Shown here: piece by piece, positions 9,587 through 19,994 of the stretch
Layout of the letters: each line of letters starts with the position of its first letter
Position numbering within the stretch: the first letter of the stretch is position 1
Origin: Paraburkholderia tagetis
Lineage (GTDB): Bacteria > Pseudomonadota > Gammaproteobacteria > Burkholderiales > Burkholderiaceae
Length of the DNA stretch: 64,000 nt
Reading direction: 5' to 3'
Assembly: GCF_022213065.1 (NCBI RefSeq)
Contig: NZ_JAKLJA010000003.1
Coordinates: 351,502-415,501 of the forward strand
Made by a program: the position numbers and the translations under genes
The notes under the pieces: model-generated
Told to the model about the DNA's origin: nothing
Seen by the model: only the letters and a program-made list of their open reading frames with translations
The model's database searches: none

Positions 9587-9614
9587 CGGAGTGTGCCGCG
9601 TGCGGCACACTCCG
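9587..9614 (+). other. intercistronic hairpin after gtsA
   Basis: CGGAGTGTGCCGC and GCGGCACACTCCG form a perfect 13-base inverted repeat with essentially no spacer (12 pairs plus a four-base loop in RNA). It has no following T-run, so it is more likely a 3'-end stabiliser or partial attenuator than a full terminator. It lies 38 bases after the gtsA stop and 73 before gtsB. Confidence 0.8.
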
Positions 9615-9687
9615 TGCATGACGGGTCAAACCTACCCCAATATCGTGCGGAGTCCGTAACTTTCCGCACCGTACCAGGAGTTGCGCA

Positions 9688-10629
9688 GTGACTGCTTCTC
9701 TTAGCGGCAACAGCAAGGCGGCCCCGCCCGCCACGCGCCGCGCGTCGCCCATGGCGGCGCTCGCAGACCGCTGGATCCCGAAGCTGGTGCTTTCGCCCAG
9801 CATCCTGATCAGCCTCGTGTTTGTCTACGGCTTTATCCTCATCACCGGCTATCTGTCGTTTTCGAATTCGCGACTGATGCCGCGCTACGAATTCGCGGGC
9901 CTGGACCGCTACAGCGAGCTTTTCAGCAACGATGTCTGGTGGACCTCGGCGCAGAATCTCGGCTGGTTCGGCATCCCGTTCATCGGCATCTGCGTGTTTC
10001 TCGGGCTCTTTCTCGCGATCCTGCTCGACCAGCAGATTCGTCAGGAAGGCGCGCTGCGCGCGGTGTTCCTCTATCCGATGGCGCTCTCGTACATCGTCAC
10101 GGGCACGGCGTGGCAGTGGATCTTCAACCCCGATCTCGGCATCCAGCAGGTGATGCACAGCATCGGCTGGACGAGCTTCCAGCTCGGCTGGCTCAACGAC
10201 CCGGACAAGGCCATTTTCTGCATCGTGGTCGCCGCGGTCTGGCAGTCCACGGGCTTTTGCATGGCGCTCTTCCTCGCCGGCCTGCGCGGTGTGGATAGCG
10301 AAATCTTCAAGGCCGCCCAGGTGGACGGCGCGACGCTGCCCACGATCTACCGCAAGATCGTCATTCCGAGCATGCGTCCAGTGTTTTTCTCGGTGCTGCT
10401 GATTCTGTGCCACATCACGATCAAGACCTTCGACCTCGTCGTTGCGCTGACCGCCGGTGGTCCGGGTACGTCGTCGTCGCTGCCGGCCATCTTCATGTAC
10501 ACGTTTTCGTTCAACCGCGGGCAGCTCGGCGTCGGCGCAGCGTCGTCGATGATGATGCTCGCGACGGTGGTGGCCGTGCTCGTGCCGCTCATGTACCTTG
10601 AATCGAGGAGCACGCGCAATGCAGCCTAA
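9688..10629 (+). CDS. gtsB: sugar ABC transporter permease, MalF-type
   Basis: Inner-membrane permease, 313 residues. A short cytoplasmic N-terminus is followed by about six hydrophobic segments (for example LVLSPSILISLVFVYGFILI and IPFIGICVFLGLFLAILL). The cytoplasmic EAA loop that contacts the ATPase reads EIFKAAQVDGATLPTIYRKI. Start is GTG at 9688 with CAGGAG upstream. Its stop lies inside the first codons of gtsC (11-base overlap), which implies coupled translation. Confidence 0.88.
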   Translation: MTASLSGNSKAAPPATRRASPMAALADRWIPKLVLSPSILISLVFVYGFILITGYLSFSNSRLMPRYEFAGLDRYSELFSNDVWWTSAQNLGWFGIPFIGICVFLGLFLAILLDQQIRQEGALRAVFLYPMALSYIVTGTAWQWIFNPDLGIQQVMHSIGWTSFQLGWLNDPDKAIFCIVVAAVWQSTGFCMALFLAGLRGVDSEIFKAAQVDGATLPTIYRKIVIPSMRPVFFSVLLILCHITIKTFDLVVALTAGGPGTSSSLPAIFMYTFSFNRGQLGVGAASSMMMLATVVAVLVPLMYLESRSTRNAA

Positions 10630-11476
10630 GATGAAGGTGAGCCGCGTGTTCGTCTACGCGGCGCTGATCCTGTTCGCGTTGTACTTCCTGTTCCCGCTCT
10701 ACGTGATGCTGTCGACGTCGTTCAAGTCGCTCGACCAGATCCACACGGGCACCATGCTCACGCTGCCGACGGACCCGACCTTCGCGCCGTGGGTGAAGGC
10801 CTGGGCTCACGCCTGTACCGGCGTGCGCTGCGACGGCATGCAGCCGTTCTTCATGAACTCGGTGAAGATGGTGATTCCGGCCGTGCTGGTCTCGTCGATC
10901 ATCGGCGCGTTCAACGGCTACGTGCTCACGCACTGGCGCTTTCGCGGCGCGGACGCGCTCTTCACGATGCTGCTGGTGGGTTGCTTCATCCCGTTCCAGG
11001 CGATCCTGCTGCCGATGGCGCGTCTCGAAGGCTTCTTCGGCCTCTCGAACACGATTGGCGGGCTGGTGCTCGTGCACGTCGTGTACGGCATCGCGTTCAC
11101 CACGATGTTCTTCCGCAACTTCTACGTGAGCGTGCCGGCCGAGCTCGTGAAGGCCGCGCGCATCGACGGCGCCGGCTTCTTCATGATCTTCACGCGCATC
11201 ATGATGCCCATCTCGCTGCCGATCTTCATGGTGTGCCTGATCTGGCAGTTCACGCAGATATGGAACGACTTCCTGTTCGGTATTGTGTTCTCGGGCGTCG
11301 ATTCAATGCCGATCACTGTGGCGCTGAACAATCTCGTGAACACGTCCACGGGCGTGAAGGAATACAACGTCGACATGGCCGGCGCAATTATCGCCGCGCT
11401 GCCCACGCTGCTCGTCTACGTGATCGCCGGCCGCTACTTCGTGCGCGGCCTCACGGCGGGCGCGGTGAAGGGCTAA
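10619..11476 (+). CDS. gtsC: sugar ABC transporter permease, MalG-type
   Basis: Second inner-membrane permease, 285 residues from ATG at 10619 (MQPKMKVSRVFVYAAL). The sequence GAGGA lies 8-12 bases upstream; the frame also opens slightly earlier but without a better site. Six hydrophobic segments and an EAA loop ELVKAARIDGAGFFMIFTRI are visible. A Cys-containing periplasmic loop (AHACTGVRCDGM) follows TM1, as in other GtsC-like proteins. It partners GtsB. Confidence 0.88.
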   Translation: MQPKMKVSRVFVYAALILFALYFLFPLYVMLSTSFKSLDQIHTGTMLTLPTDPTFAPWVKAWAHACTGVRCDGMQPFFMNSVKMVIPAVLVSSIIGAFNGYVLTHWRFRGADALFTMLLVGCFIPFQAILLPMARLEGFFGLSNTIGGLVLVHVVYGIAFTTMFFRNFYVSVPAELVKAARIDGAGFFMIFTRIMMPISLPIFMVCLIWQFTQIWNDFLFGIVFSGVDSMPITVALNNLVNTSTGVKEYNVDMAGAIIAALPTLLVYVIAGRYFVRGLTAGAVKG

Positions 11477-11501
11477 CACCCATTTTTAAAGGATTCCTGG
11501 C

Positions 11502-12620
11502 ATGGCAAGCCTTTCCATTCGCGACGTCTACAAGACCTACCCGAACGGGGTGCCCGTCCTCAAGGGCGTGAACATCGACATCGAAGACGGCCAGTTCCTG
11601 ATTCTGGTGGGCGGCTCGGGCTGCGGGAAGTCGACGCTTCTGAACATGATCGCCGGTCTCGAGACCGTGACCAAGGGCGAGATCTGCATGGACGGCAAGG
11701 TGGTGAACAACCTCTCGCCGAAGGATCGCGACATCGCGATGGTGTTCCAGTCGTACGCGCTCTATCCGTCGATGACGGTGCGCGAGAACATCTCGTTCGG
11801 CCTGAACATCCGCAAGGTGCCGAAGGCGGAGCAGACGCAGATCGTCGACCGCGTTTCGAGCATGTTGCAGATCCAGCATCTGCTCGAGCGCAAGCCGGGC
11901 CAGCTTTCGGGCGGCCAGCGCCAGCGCGTGGCGATGGGCCGCGCGCTCGCGCGCGATCCGATCATGTTCCTGTTCGACGAGCCGCTCTCGAACCTCGACG
12001 CGAAGCTGCGTATCGAGATGCGCTCGGAAATCAAGCTGCTGCATCAGCGCGTGGGCAAGACGATCGTCTACGTGACGCACGACCAGATCGAGGCGATGAC
12101 GCTCGGCGACCGCATCGCCGTGATGAAGGACGGCATCGTGCAGCAGTTCGGCGCGCCGCAGGAGATCTACGATTCGCCGTCGAATCTCTTCGTGGCCGGC
12201 TTCATCGGCGCGCCGCCGATGAACTTCATCAACGGCAAGCTGGTGGAGCAGGGCTCGGGCGTGGGCCTCGAGCTCGATACTGGCGTCGCGCGCAACGTGC
12301 TGAACCTGCCGTTCGAGACCAACAAGCTGCGCGGCCATATCGGCCGGGACATCGTGCTGGGCCTGCGTCCGGAGCGCATCACCGACGCGCGCAGCTCGCA
12401 CGACGGCCACGGCCACGAGCTGCAACGCCACACCGTGAAGGTCGACGTGATCGAGCCGACCGGCCCGGACACGCTGGTGTTCGCGCAGGTCAACGGCAAG
12501 CGCGTCGTGAGCCGCGTGCATCCGGGCGCGAATCCGCAGCCGCTCAATAACATGGAGCTGCTGTTCGACGTCTCGAAGGCCGTGCTGTTCGATCCGAAGA
12601 CGGAAGCACGGATCGCCTGA
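11502..12620 (+). CDS. sugar ABC transporter ATP-binding protein (MalK/UgpC/MsmK family)
   Basis: Energises the GtsABC importer; 372 residues. Walker A GGSGCGKST (37-45), Q-loop FQSYALYP (82-89), signature LSGGQ (135-139), Walker B MFLFDE (155-160) and switch His in THDQ (193). The C-terminal ~130 residues form the OB-type regulatory domain (GLRPERI; VIEPTGPDTLVF) of MalK-like ATPases. A slightly unusual His-rich insert, RSSHDGHGHELQRH, interrupts this domain. Starts 25 bases after gtsC and is the last gene of the operon; a strong terminator follows. Confidence 0.93.
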   Translation: MASLSIRDVYKTYPNGVPVLKGVNIDIEDGQFLILVGGSGCGKSTLLNMIAGLETVTKGEICMDGKVVNNLSPKDRDIAMVFQSYALYPSMTVRENISFGLNIRKVPKAEQTQIVDRVSSMLQIQHLLERKPGQLSGGQRQRVAMGRALARDPIMFLFDEPLSNLDAKLRIEMRSEIKLLHQRVGKTIVYVTHDQIEAMTLGDRIAVMKDGIVQQFGAPQEIYDSPSNLFVAGFIGAPPMNFINGKLVEQGSGVGLELDTGVARNVLNLPFETNKLRGHIGRDIVLGLRPERITDARSSHDGHGHELQRHTVKVDVIEPTGPDTLVFAQVNGKRVVSRVHPGANPQPLNNMELLFDVSKAVLFDPKTEARIA

Positions 12621-12678
12621 GTGGTTTTGATCGATTCGCGCCGGGTTTTCCTGGTGCGCTTCTGGTGCGGTAAGTGAT

Positions 12679-12716
12679 AAAAAACCCGCCGCTGCGCGAG
12701 CAGCGACGGGTTTTTT
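12679..12716. terminator. bidirectional intrinsic terminator
   Basis: A-run, then CCCGCCGCTGC and GCAGCGACGGG with a short GCGA-type loop (12685-12710), then six T. It serves the ABC operon on the plus strand and the Smr gene on the minus strand. Confidence 0.92.
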
Positions 12717-12730
12717 ACTGAAGGCCGTGC

Positions 12731-13495
12731 TTAGCGCACATTCGGATGATGCTGCCCATGCCCGAGCGTATGCGGCTGCAACAGCACGAGCACGGCACCC
12801 GCGCCGCCGTCGTGCGGCCGCGCCTGGCAGAACGCGATCACTTCTTCCTTCTGCACGAGCCACGCGCGCACCTTGCCCTTGAGCACCGGTTCCTTGCCCA
12901 CGGAGCCGAGCCCCTTGCCGTGAATCACGCGCACGCAGCGCAGCCCGCGCTTGCCCGCCTCGCGGATGAACGCCTGCAACGCTTCGCGCGCTTCCTCGCG
13001 GCGCATGCCGTGCAGGTCGAGCTGCGCCTGCACGATCCACGCGCCGCGCCGCAGCTTCTTGACGACTTCGTCGCTCACGCCTGGGCGGTGGTAATAGAGC
13101 GTGTCGTCGGTGTCGAGAAAGGCTTCGGGGTCGAAGTCGTCGGAAATCGCTTCGTGCAGGACGGCTTGCTCGTCGAGCCGCGTTTGCAGCGGCAGCGGCA
13201 CGGGCGCTTCGCGCCGTGGCTGCGCGCGCGCCGGCTGCTTGAGTGGCGCGATCTGGCCGATTTCGCGGCGAAACAGGTCGCTGTCGGCGGCGGCTTCCAC
13301 GCGTGCGGCCTGGGCGGCCACGCGCTCGCGTTCGCGCTGGCGCGTTTGGGTTTTGAGCGCTTCGCGCAGGCTGCCGAGGCCCGCGAAGCCTGTGGCGGCT
13401 TTGCCGGGTTCGGGAGCAGGCGCGACGCTTGGCGCGGCGGGACGCGTAGGGGCGGGGCGCTTGGGCTCGCCCGGATGGGGCACGTTCTTGGGCAT
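12731..13495 (-). CDS. Smr domain protein (endonuclease-like)
   Basis: 254 residues from ATG at 13495 (MPKNVPHPG). The N-terminal ~100 residues are Pro/Ala/Arg-rich and probably disordered. The C-terminal Smr domain has LDLHGMRREEAREAL and RVIHGKGLGS, the LDxH and HGxG motifs of MutS2-type Smr nucleases. Stand-alone Smr proteins (YdaL/SmrA/SmrB types) nick DNA or cleave mRNA on collided ribosomes; the exact target here is not readable. The 150 bases between it and trxB hold nothing obvious. Confidence 0.88.
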   Translation of the reverse strand: MPKNVPHPGEPKRPAPTRPAAPSVAPAPEPGKAATGFAGLGSLREALKTQTRQRERERVAAQAARVEAAADSDLFRREIGQIAPLKQPARAQPRREAPVPLPLQTRLDEQAVLHEAISDDFDPEAFLDTDDTLYYHRPGVSDEVVKKLRRGAWIVQAQLDLHGMRREEAREALQAFIREAGKRGLRCVRVIHGKGLGSVGKEPVLKGKVRAWLVQKEEVIAFCQARPHDGGAGAVLVLLQPHTLGHGQHHPNVR

Positions 13496-13646
13496 GGCGA
13501 AAAGGCTTAAAAGCAAAGGGCCGCCGGCTGGCTGGCCGCGGCCCTCTTGCAGTGCGCCGTCTAGCTCGATGGCGCTATTTGGCGGCTTGCCGGCGCGCCA
13601 CCGGACGCCGCGCGGCAGCCCGCAGCGTCGGGCTTGCGCAGGTCGA

Positions 13647-14804
<1,158 letters not shown>

Positions 14805-14814
14805 TCAGCCCGCA

Positions 14815-14820
14815 ATTATA
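14815..14820 (-). promoter_or_regulatory. -10 box for trxB in the trxB-ftsK gap
   Basis: Minus strand TATAAT, 176 bases before the trxB ATG; the -35 is weak. On the plus strand TACAAT at 14939-14944, about 93 bases before ftsK, is a matching candidate. The 400-base divergent gap holds no other feature I recognise. Confidence 0.45.
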
Positions 14821-15036
14821 AAGGCCGAGGGCGTTTGCCGCTCCATCGAGGTTTCTCATCGATTCGATAGCTTCGGCGCGCCGTTGCCAGTTACCCTCAT
14901 TTACAGCGTCGGGGCAGCCGGGGTCTAAACAACGCGTTTACAATAGCCCGGATCAGACGTCGGCGGCCGCGCCCGTCTGCCGGAGCCCCCGGCAGTGCGC
15001 CCGGACCGCGCAAGCATCAAGAATCACCAGGATTCA

Positions 15037-17361
15037 ATGGCCAAAGCTCCCTTTTCCGCGCAGGCGCAGGCATTGCCGAACCGCATGTCGCGTCTTTTCA
15101 CCGAAATCCGCTGGATCCTGCAGGTCGCCCTGGGCGTGTTCCTGCTGATGGCGCTCATCAGCTATAGCCGCCGTGACCCGAGCTGGACCCACGCCGCGCA
15201 GGTCGACCACATTTCGAACTGGGCAGGGCGCGTGGGCGCGTGGACCTCGGACATCCTGCTGCTGCTGTTCGGCCTTTCGGCCTACTGGTGGGTCGTGCTG
15301 CTCGCGCGCCACATTTCGAAGAATTACAAGCGCATCACGCGCCACGAGGCGCTCCCCGAAGACGACGACGAGAAGCCGCGCGACCATAGCTGGGTGGCCG
15401 AGGGCTTCGCGTTCGTGCTCGTGCTGCTCGCCTGCGACGGCATCGAGGCGCTGCGCATGTGGTCGCTCAAGGTGCAGTTGCCGCGCGCGCCGGGTGGCGT
15501 GGTGGGCGAGGCCGTGGCGCGCGGCGTCTCGAACGCGCTGGGTTTCACGGGCGGCACGCTCGCGCTGCTGCTGGCGCTCGCGATCGGCTTGTCGCTGTAT
15601 TTCCGTTTTTCGTGGCTGAACGTGGCCGAAAGGGTGGGCGAGTCGATCATCAACGCCGTGACGATGGCGAGGCTGCACCGCGAAGCGGGCCGCGACCGCA
15701 AGCTAGGCGAGGCCGCCGCGGTCAAGCGCGAAGGCAAAGTCGAGCGCGGTCGCGTGAAGATCGAGGAGCACGAGCCGGTCACGATCGTGCCGCCCGTGGT
15801 CACGCCGCAGCGCTCGGAGCGCGTGGAGAAGGAGCGCCAGGTGCCGCTCTTTACCGACTTGCCGGGCGATTCCACCTTGCCGCCCATCTCGCTGCTCGAC
15901 CCGGCGCCCAAGACCCAGGAAACGATTTCCGACGACACGCTCGAGTTCACCTCGCGCCTGATCGAGAAGAAGCTCAAGGACTTCGGCGTGGACGTGGCCG
16001 TGGTGGCCGCGTATCCGGGCCCGGTCGTCACGCGCTACGAGATCGAGCCCGCCACCGGCGTGAAGGGCAGCCAGATCGTGGGCCTCGCGAAGGACCTCGC
16101 GCGCTCGCTCTCGCTCGTCTCGATCCGCGTGGTGGAGACGATCCCCGGCAAGAACTGCATGGCGCTGGAGCTGCCGAACCAGCGCCGCCAGACCGTGCGC
16201 CTTTCCGAAATCCTCGGCTCGGCCGTCTACGCGGATGCATCTTCGGCGCTCACCATGGGTCTGGGCAAGGACATCGGCGGCAAGCCGGTTTGCGCCGATC
16301 TCGCGAAGATGCCGCACCTGCTCGTGGCCGGCACGACCGGCTCGGGCAAGTCGGTGGGTATCAACGCGATGATCCTCTCGTTGCTCTACAAGGCGAGCGC
16401 CGAGCAGGTGCGCATGATCCTGATCGACCCGAAGATGCTTGAAATGAGCGTCTACGAGGGCATTCCGCATCTGCTTTGCCCGGTCGTGACCGACATGCGC
16501 CAGGCCGGCAACGCGCTGAACTGGACCGTGGCCGAAATGGAGCGCCGCTACAAGCTCATGAGCAAGCTGGGCGTGCGCAACCTTGCGGGCTACAACAACA
16601 AGATCGAGGAAGCGGGCAAGCGCGAGGAAAAGATCCCGAATCCGTTCAGCCTCACGCCCGACGATCCCGAACCGCTGCAAAAGCTGCCGCATATCGTCGT
16701 GGTGATCGACGAACTGGCGGACCTGATGATGGTGGTCGGCAAGAAGGTCGAAGAGCTGATCGCGCGTATCGCGCAAAAGGCGCGCGCCGCCGGCATCCAC
16801 CTGATTCTCGCGACGCAGCGGCCTTCGGTGGACGTCATCACCGGCCTCATCAAGGCCAATGTGCCCACGCGAATTGCGTTCCAGGTTTCGTCGAAGATCG
16901 ACTCGCGCACGATTCTCGACCAGATGGGCGCCGAGTCGCTGCTCGGCATGGGCGACATGCTCTACCTGCCGCCCGGCACGGGGCTGCCGGTGCGCGTGCA
17001 CGGCGCGTTCGTCGCCGACGACGAAGTGCACCGCGTGGTCGACAAGCTCAGGGAGCAGGGCGAGCCGAACTATATCGAAGGCATCCTCGAAGGCGGCGTG
17101 GCGGGCGAGGGCGACGAAGGCTCGGCAGGTGCCGGGGGTGGTTCAGGTACAGGTGACGAGTCCGATCCGCTCTACGACCAGGCTGTCGAGGTGGTCATCA
17201 AGAACCGGCGCGCGTCGATCTCGCTCGTGCAGCGGCATCTGCGCATCGGCTATAACCGCGCGGCGCGCCTGCTCGAACAGATGGAGCAATCGGGGCTCGT
17301 TTCGACGATGTCCTCGAGCGGCAACCGCGAGATTCTCGTGCCCACGCGCGAGGCCGAATGA
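15037..17361 (+). CDS. ftsK: DNA translocase FtsK
   Basis: Septal double-stranded-DNA pump needed for chromosome dimer resolution and late division. 774 residues from ATG at 15037. Four N-terminal membrane segments (first around [18 protein letters not shown]; fourth near [18 protein letters not shown]) anchor it at the septum; a short charged linker follows. The motor has Walker A GTTGSGKS (432-439), Walker [13 protein letters not shown] and the block [20 protein letters not shown]. The last ~70 residues form the KOPS-reading winged-helix gamma domain ([20 protein letters not shown]), joined through a Gly-rich stretch. The linker is short compared with E. coli FtsK (1329 aa), as is usual in this group. 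Confidence 0.96.
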   Translation: MAKAPFSAQAQALPNRMSRLFTEIRWILQVALGVFLLMALISYSRRDPSWTHAAQVDHISNWAGRVGAWTSDILLLLFGLSAYWWVVLLARHISKNYKRITRHEALPEDDDEKPRDHSWVAEGFAFVLVLLACDGIEALRMWSLKVQLPRAPGGVVGEAVARGVSNALGFTGGTLALLLALAIGLSLYFRFSWLNVAERVGESIINAVTMARLHREAGRDRKLGEAAAVKREGKVERGRVKIEEHEPVTIVPPVVTPQRSERVEKERQVPLFTDLPGDSTLPPISLLDPAPKTQETISDDTLEFTSRLIEKKLKDFGVDVAVVAAYPGPVVTRYEIEPATGVKGSQIVGLAKDLARSLSLVSIRVVETIPGKNCMALELPNQRRQTVRLSEILGSAVYADASSALTMGLGKDIGGKPVCADLAKMPHLLVAGTTGSGKSVGINAMILSLLYKASAEQVRMILIDPKMLEMSVYEGIPHLLCPVVTDMRQAGNALNWTVAEMERRYKLMSKLGVRNLAGYNNKIEEAGKREEKIPNPFSLTPDDPEPLQKLPHIVVVIDELADLMMVVGKKVEELIARIAQKARAAGIHLILATQRPSVDVITGLIKANVPTRIAFQVSSKIDSRTILDQMGAESLLGMGDMLYLPPGTGLPVRVHGAFVADDEVHRVVDKLREQGEPNYIEGILEGGVAGEGDEGSAGAGGGSGTGDESDPLYDQAVEVVIKNRRASISLVQRHLRIGYNRAARLLEQMEQSGLVSTMSSSGNREILVPTREAE

Positions 17362-17425
17362 GTTCGCGCTGATTGTCGGCGCGGGCACACATGGTGGTGG
17401 CATTGTAGTTATTGGAGAACGACAG

Positions 17426-18136
17426 ATGCAGTTTCCGGTTGGACAACAGACCCGTTTGACGCTCAGCCGCGCGGGACGCGCGATCTTTGTGGCGCTTGGC
17501 GCGTCGCTCGTCATGGCGTCGCACGCCTATGCGAGCGGCACCGATCAACTGAAGCAGTTCGTCGCGCAGGTGCACGCCGCGCGCGGCAATTTCGTGCAGC
17601 GCGAGCTCAAGGCGCCCACGAACGCGAAGAACGCGAGCGACGCCATCGCCACGGCCACGGCGAACGCCAAGACGTCGAGCGGCACGTTCGTGTTCTCGCG
17701 TCCGGGCAAGTTCATCTGGAACTATGAGAAGCCGTATCAGCAGCAGCTCCAGTCCGACGGCGACAATCTCTATGTCTACGACAAGGATCTGAATCAGGTC
17801 ACCGAGCGCAAGCTCGGCGGCGCGCTCGGCGCGAGCCCTGCGGCCATCCTGTTCGGCAGCAACGATCTGGACAAGAATTTCACGCTCTCCGACGCGGGCG
17901 TGAAGAACGGCATCGACTGGCTCGAGCTGATTCCGAAATCGAAGGACACGCAGTTCAAGAGCGTGGGCATCGGCTTTCGCAATGGCAACCTCGAAGCGAT
18001 GGAACTGCACGACGTGTTCGGCAACGTGACGCTGCTCACGTTCTCCAACATCGAGAAGAACCCGTCGCTGCCGGCCTCGACCTTCAAGTTCGTACGGCCC
18101 AAGGGCGCCGACCTGATCACGGGCGGCGGGAACTGA
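17426..18136 (+). CDS. lolA: outer-membrane lipoprotein carrier protein
   Basis: Periplasmic chaperone that takes lipoproteins from LolCDE to LolB. 236 residues from ATG at 17426, with GGAG ten bases upstream. The signal peptide runs to about residue 32 ([14 protein letters not shown]). Mature part: [19 protein letters not shown], then [19 protein letters not shown] and [14 protein letters not shown], the LolA core strands. An extra Lys/Ala-rich loop ([20 protein letters not shown]) sits in the early part and is longer than in E. coli LolA. It lies 64 bases after ftsK, the common ftsK-lolA-rarA synteny, although rarA here is 15 kb away. Confidence 0.93.
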   Translation: MQFPVGQQTRLTLSRAGRAIFVALGASLVMASHAYASGTDQLKQFVAQVHAARGNFVQRELKAPTNAKNASDAIATATANAKTSSGTFVFSRPGKFIWNYEKPYQQQLQSDGDNLYVYDKDLNQVTERKLGGALGASPAAILFGSNDLDKNFTLSDAGVKNGIDWLELIPKSKDTQFKSVGIGFRNGNLEAMELHDVFGNVTLLTFSNIEKNPSLPASTFKFVRPKGADLITGGGN

Positions 18137-18157
18137 TCCGCGCGGCGTGATGTAACG

Positions 18158-18193
18158 AAAAAGGGGGCGGCTCGATTGGGCCGCCCCCTTTTC
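18158..18193. terminator. bidirectional intrinsic terminator
   Basis: AAAAGGGGGCGGC and GCCGCCCCCTTTT pair around an eight-base loop, with A- and T-runs on the two sides. Shared by lolA (plus) and the convergent metallo-hydrolase gene (minus). Confidence 0.9.
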
Positions 18194-18218
18194 TATTGGC
18201 GCCATTGGCGCCGCGCAA

Positions 18219-19289
18219 TCAGATCGAAAAGCGCACCACGCTCTTGTCGTCGATCTTGCGCTTGAGCTTGCCCGTAAGCCACAGCAGGTGCAGGTGCGCG
18301 AGCGCTTCGCCCATCGCGAACGTCAGCTGATGCATGTCCAGCGCGCGCTTGAACATCAGCGGCACGATGTCGGCGGCGCTTTGTGGCGCGCGTTCGCAAG
18401 CTTCCATCACTTCGGCAAGGCGCGCATCGTGGTGCGCGCGCAGTTGCCCGATGCGCGTGCGCACGCCGCGGAACGGCTTGCCGTGCGAGGGCAGCACGAG
18501 CGTGTCCTCGGCCATGGCTTCGTAGCGCCCGAGCGATTCGAGGTAGAGGCCGAGCGGGTTGCCTTCGGGCTCCATGTCGAACACGGAGACGTTGGTCGAG
18601 ATGCGCGGCAGCACCATGTCGCCCGAGATCAGCACGCCGAGCGATTCGCACAGCAGCGCGCAATGCTCAGGCGAATGGCCGTAACCGGTGACAACGCGCC
18701 AGTCGCGGCCGCCGATCGCCACCGTGTCGGCTTCGCGCAGGCGGCGGTATTGCGGCGGCAGTGCGGGCACGAGGTTCGCGTAGTAGTTGCGGCGGTTGCG
18801 CAGTTGATCGAGCGAGGCCTCATCGGTTACGCCGTGGCGCGCGAAATGGCGCGCCGCGCCTTCGCCGCCCGCGTTCGAGCCGTTACCCGAGGCCAGCACG
18901 CACGCGCTCATGTATTCGCCGAGCGTCGTCCACAAGCGCACGTCCCAGCGTTTTTTGTCGCCGCCCGCGCAGATCCAGTGCGCAAGGCCGATATGGTCAG
19001 GATGGCAGTGCGTGACGAGCACACGCAGCACCGGCAGCCCTTCGAGCTGGCTCTCGAATACCTGCTCCCAGCGCGCCTTGATCGTATCGTCGGTGATACC
19101 GCAGTCAACCACGGTCCAGCCTTGCTGGCCGTCGATCTCATCGCGCAGCAGCCAGAGGTTGATGTGGTCGAGCACGAAGGGCAGCGGCATGCGCAGCCAT
19201 TTCACGCCGGGCGCGACTTCGAAGGCGAGGCCGGGTTCGGGCAGGGTATCGGCGAAGGGATAGTCGAGCTGGTGTTCGAGGGCGTTCAT
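18219..19289 (-). CDS. metallo-beta-lactamase-fold hydrolase
   Basis: 356 residues from ATG at 19289 (MNALEHQLDYPFADTLP). The zinc site THCHPDHIGL (HxHxDH), followed by GHSPEHCALL and SGDMVLPRIS, gives the usual five ligands, and LVLPSHGKPF supplies the last His. A C-terminal helical region (from ~285) follows, as in RNase-Z/glyoxalase-II-like hydrolases with an added domain; the substrate is unknown. An in-frame ATG at 19307 is an alternative start; neither has a good ribosome site. Divergent from the MerR gene across a region with two palindromes. Not recognised as a named enzyme. Confidence 0.85.
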   Translation of the reverse strand: MNALEHQLDYPFADTLPEPGLAFEVAPGVKWLRMPLPFVLDHINLWLLRDEIDGQQGWTVVDCGITDDTIKARWEQVFESQLEGLPVLRVLVTHCHPDHIGLAHWICAGGDKKRWDVRLWTTLGEYMSACVLASGNGSNAGGEGAARHFARHGVTDEASLDQLRNRRNYYANLVPALPPQYRRLREADTVAIGGRDWRVVTGYGHSPEHCALLCESLGVLISGDMVLPRISTNVSVFDMEPEGNPLGLYLESLGRYEAMAEDTLVLPSHGKPFRGVRTRIGQLRAHHDARLAEVMEACERAPQSAADIVPLMFKRALDMHQLTFAMGEALAHLHLLWLTGKLKRKIDDKSVVRFSI

Positions 19290-19393
19290 TGGGGTGTCGT
19301 CTCGCATCGTTATGGTGGGCTGAGAGCGGCCAGCGCCGCCGTCTGACGTCATTGTCGCTGCATTGCGGCATCCTTGCAGCGAAATCGGGAGAA

Positions 19394-19412
19394 TGTTCCG
19401 TTCTGCGGAACA
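19394..19412. promoter_or_regulatory. palindromic candidate operator TGTTCCG-N5-CGGAACA
   Basis: Perfect 7-base inverted repeat with a 5-base spacer, in the divergent gap between the metallo-hydrolase and merR genes. The pattern resembles IclR- or TetR-type sites; the regulator is not identifiable from the window. Confidence 0.55.
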
Positions 19413-19436
19413 AACCGACTGTTGCGCAACCTTTGA

Positions 19437-19461
19437 GTTGACGATAACGTAAACGTCGACT
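19437..19461. promoter_or_regulatory. candidate MerR/LiuR-type operator
   Basis: TTGACG-ATA-ACGT-AA-ACGTCGA: alternating ACGT half-sites similar to the sites used by LiuR-type MerR regulators of branched-chain amino-acid and acyl-CoA catabolism. It sits 60-80 bases before merR and could be its autoregulatory site. Confidence 0.45.
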
Positions 19462-19517
19462 CCAACGATAGCCCAGCCGCCGGGCCAACCCGGCTCGCGC
19501 GAGGCACGCTCTCCGAT

Positions 19518-19943
19518 ATGACCCAGTACACGATTACCGAGCTCGCCCGCGAATTCGACGTGACGCCGCGCGCGATCCGTTTCTACGAGGACCAAGGCCT
19601 GCTCGCGCCAAGCCGCGAAGGCGCGAGCGGTCTCAAGCGCGTGTTTTCGGGGCGCGACCGCACGCGGCTGAAGCTCACGCTGCGCGGCAAGCGCCTCGGC
19701 TTCACGCTCAACGAGATCCGCGCGCTGCTCGATCTCTACGACTCCCCCACGGATACGCAGCCGCAGCTTCAGGCGTTCCTCGACACCGTCGTGCGCCATC
19801 GCGAGATACTGGAGCGCCAGCGCGCCGATCTCGACGCCACGCTCGAAGACCTCGCTCAATACGAGTCGCAGGCGCGCACGCTGCTCGCGAAGAACGTGGC
19901 GGGCGAGCGGATTGCGCCGCTCGCGATGCCCGACGATCAATAG
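19518..19943 (+). CDS. MerR family transcriptional regulator (LiuR-like)
   Basis: 141 residues. N-terminal winged helix YTITELAREFDVTPRAIRFYEDQGLL, then a family wing GLKRVFSGRDRTRLKLTLRGKRLGFTLNEI and a long coiled-coil dimerisation helix (residues ~85-125). No Cys metal site or drug-binding domain follows. The sequence strongly resembles the LiuR/IvdR type that controls leucine/isovalerate degradation, but the liu genes are absent from the window; the nearby thiolase and SDR genes could be alternative targets. Start ATG at 19518. Confidence 0.82.
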   Translation: MTQYTITELAREFDVTPRAIRFYEDQGLLAPSREGASGLKRVFSGRDRTRLKLTLRGKRLGFTLNEIRALLDLYDSPTDTQPQLQAFLDTVVRHREILERQRADLDATLEDLAQYESQARTLLAKNVAGERIAPLAMPDDQ

Positions 19944-19994
19944 CCGGCGCTTGCCCATCTTCGCGTCACGCCGTCGAGCCGAGGTGAATGCGTC

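Noticed and set aside
18288..19346. Plus-strand 352-codon frame opposite the metallo-hydrolase
   Set aside because: No motif or ribosome site; the minus strand carries the HxHxDH zinc motif.
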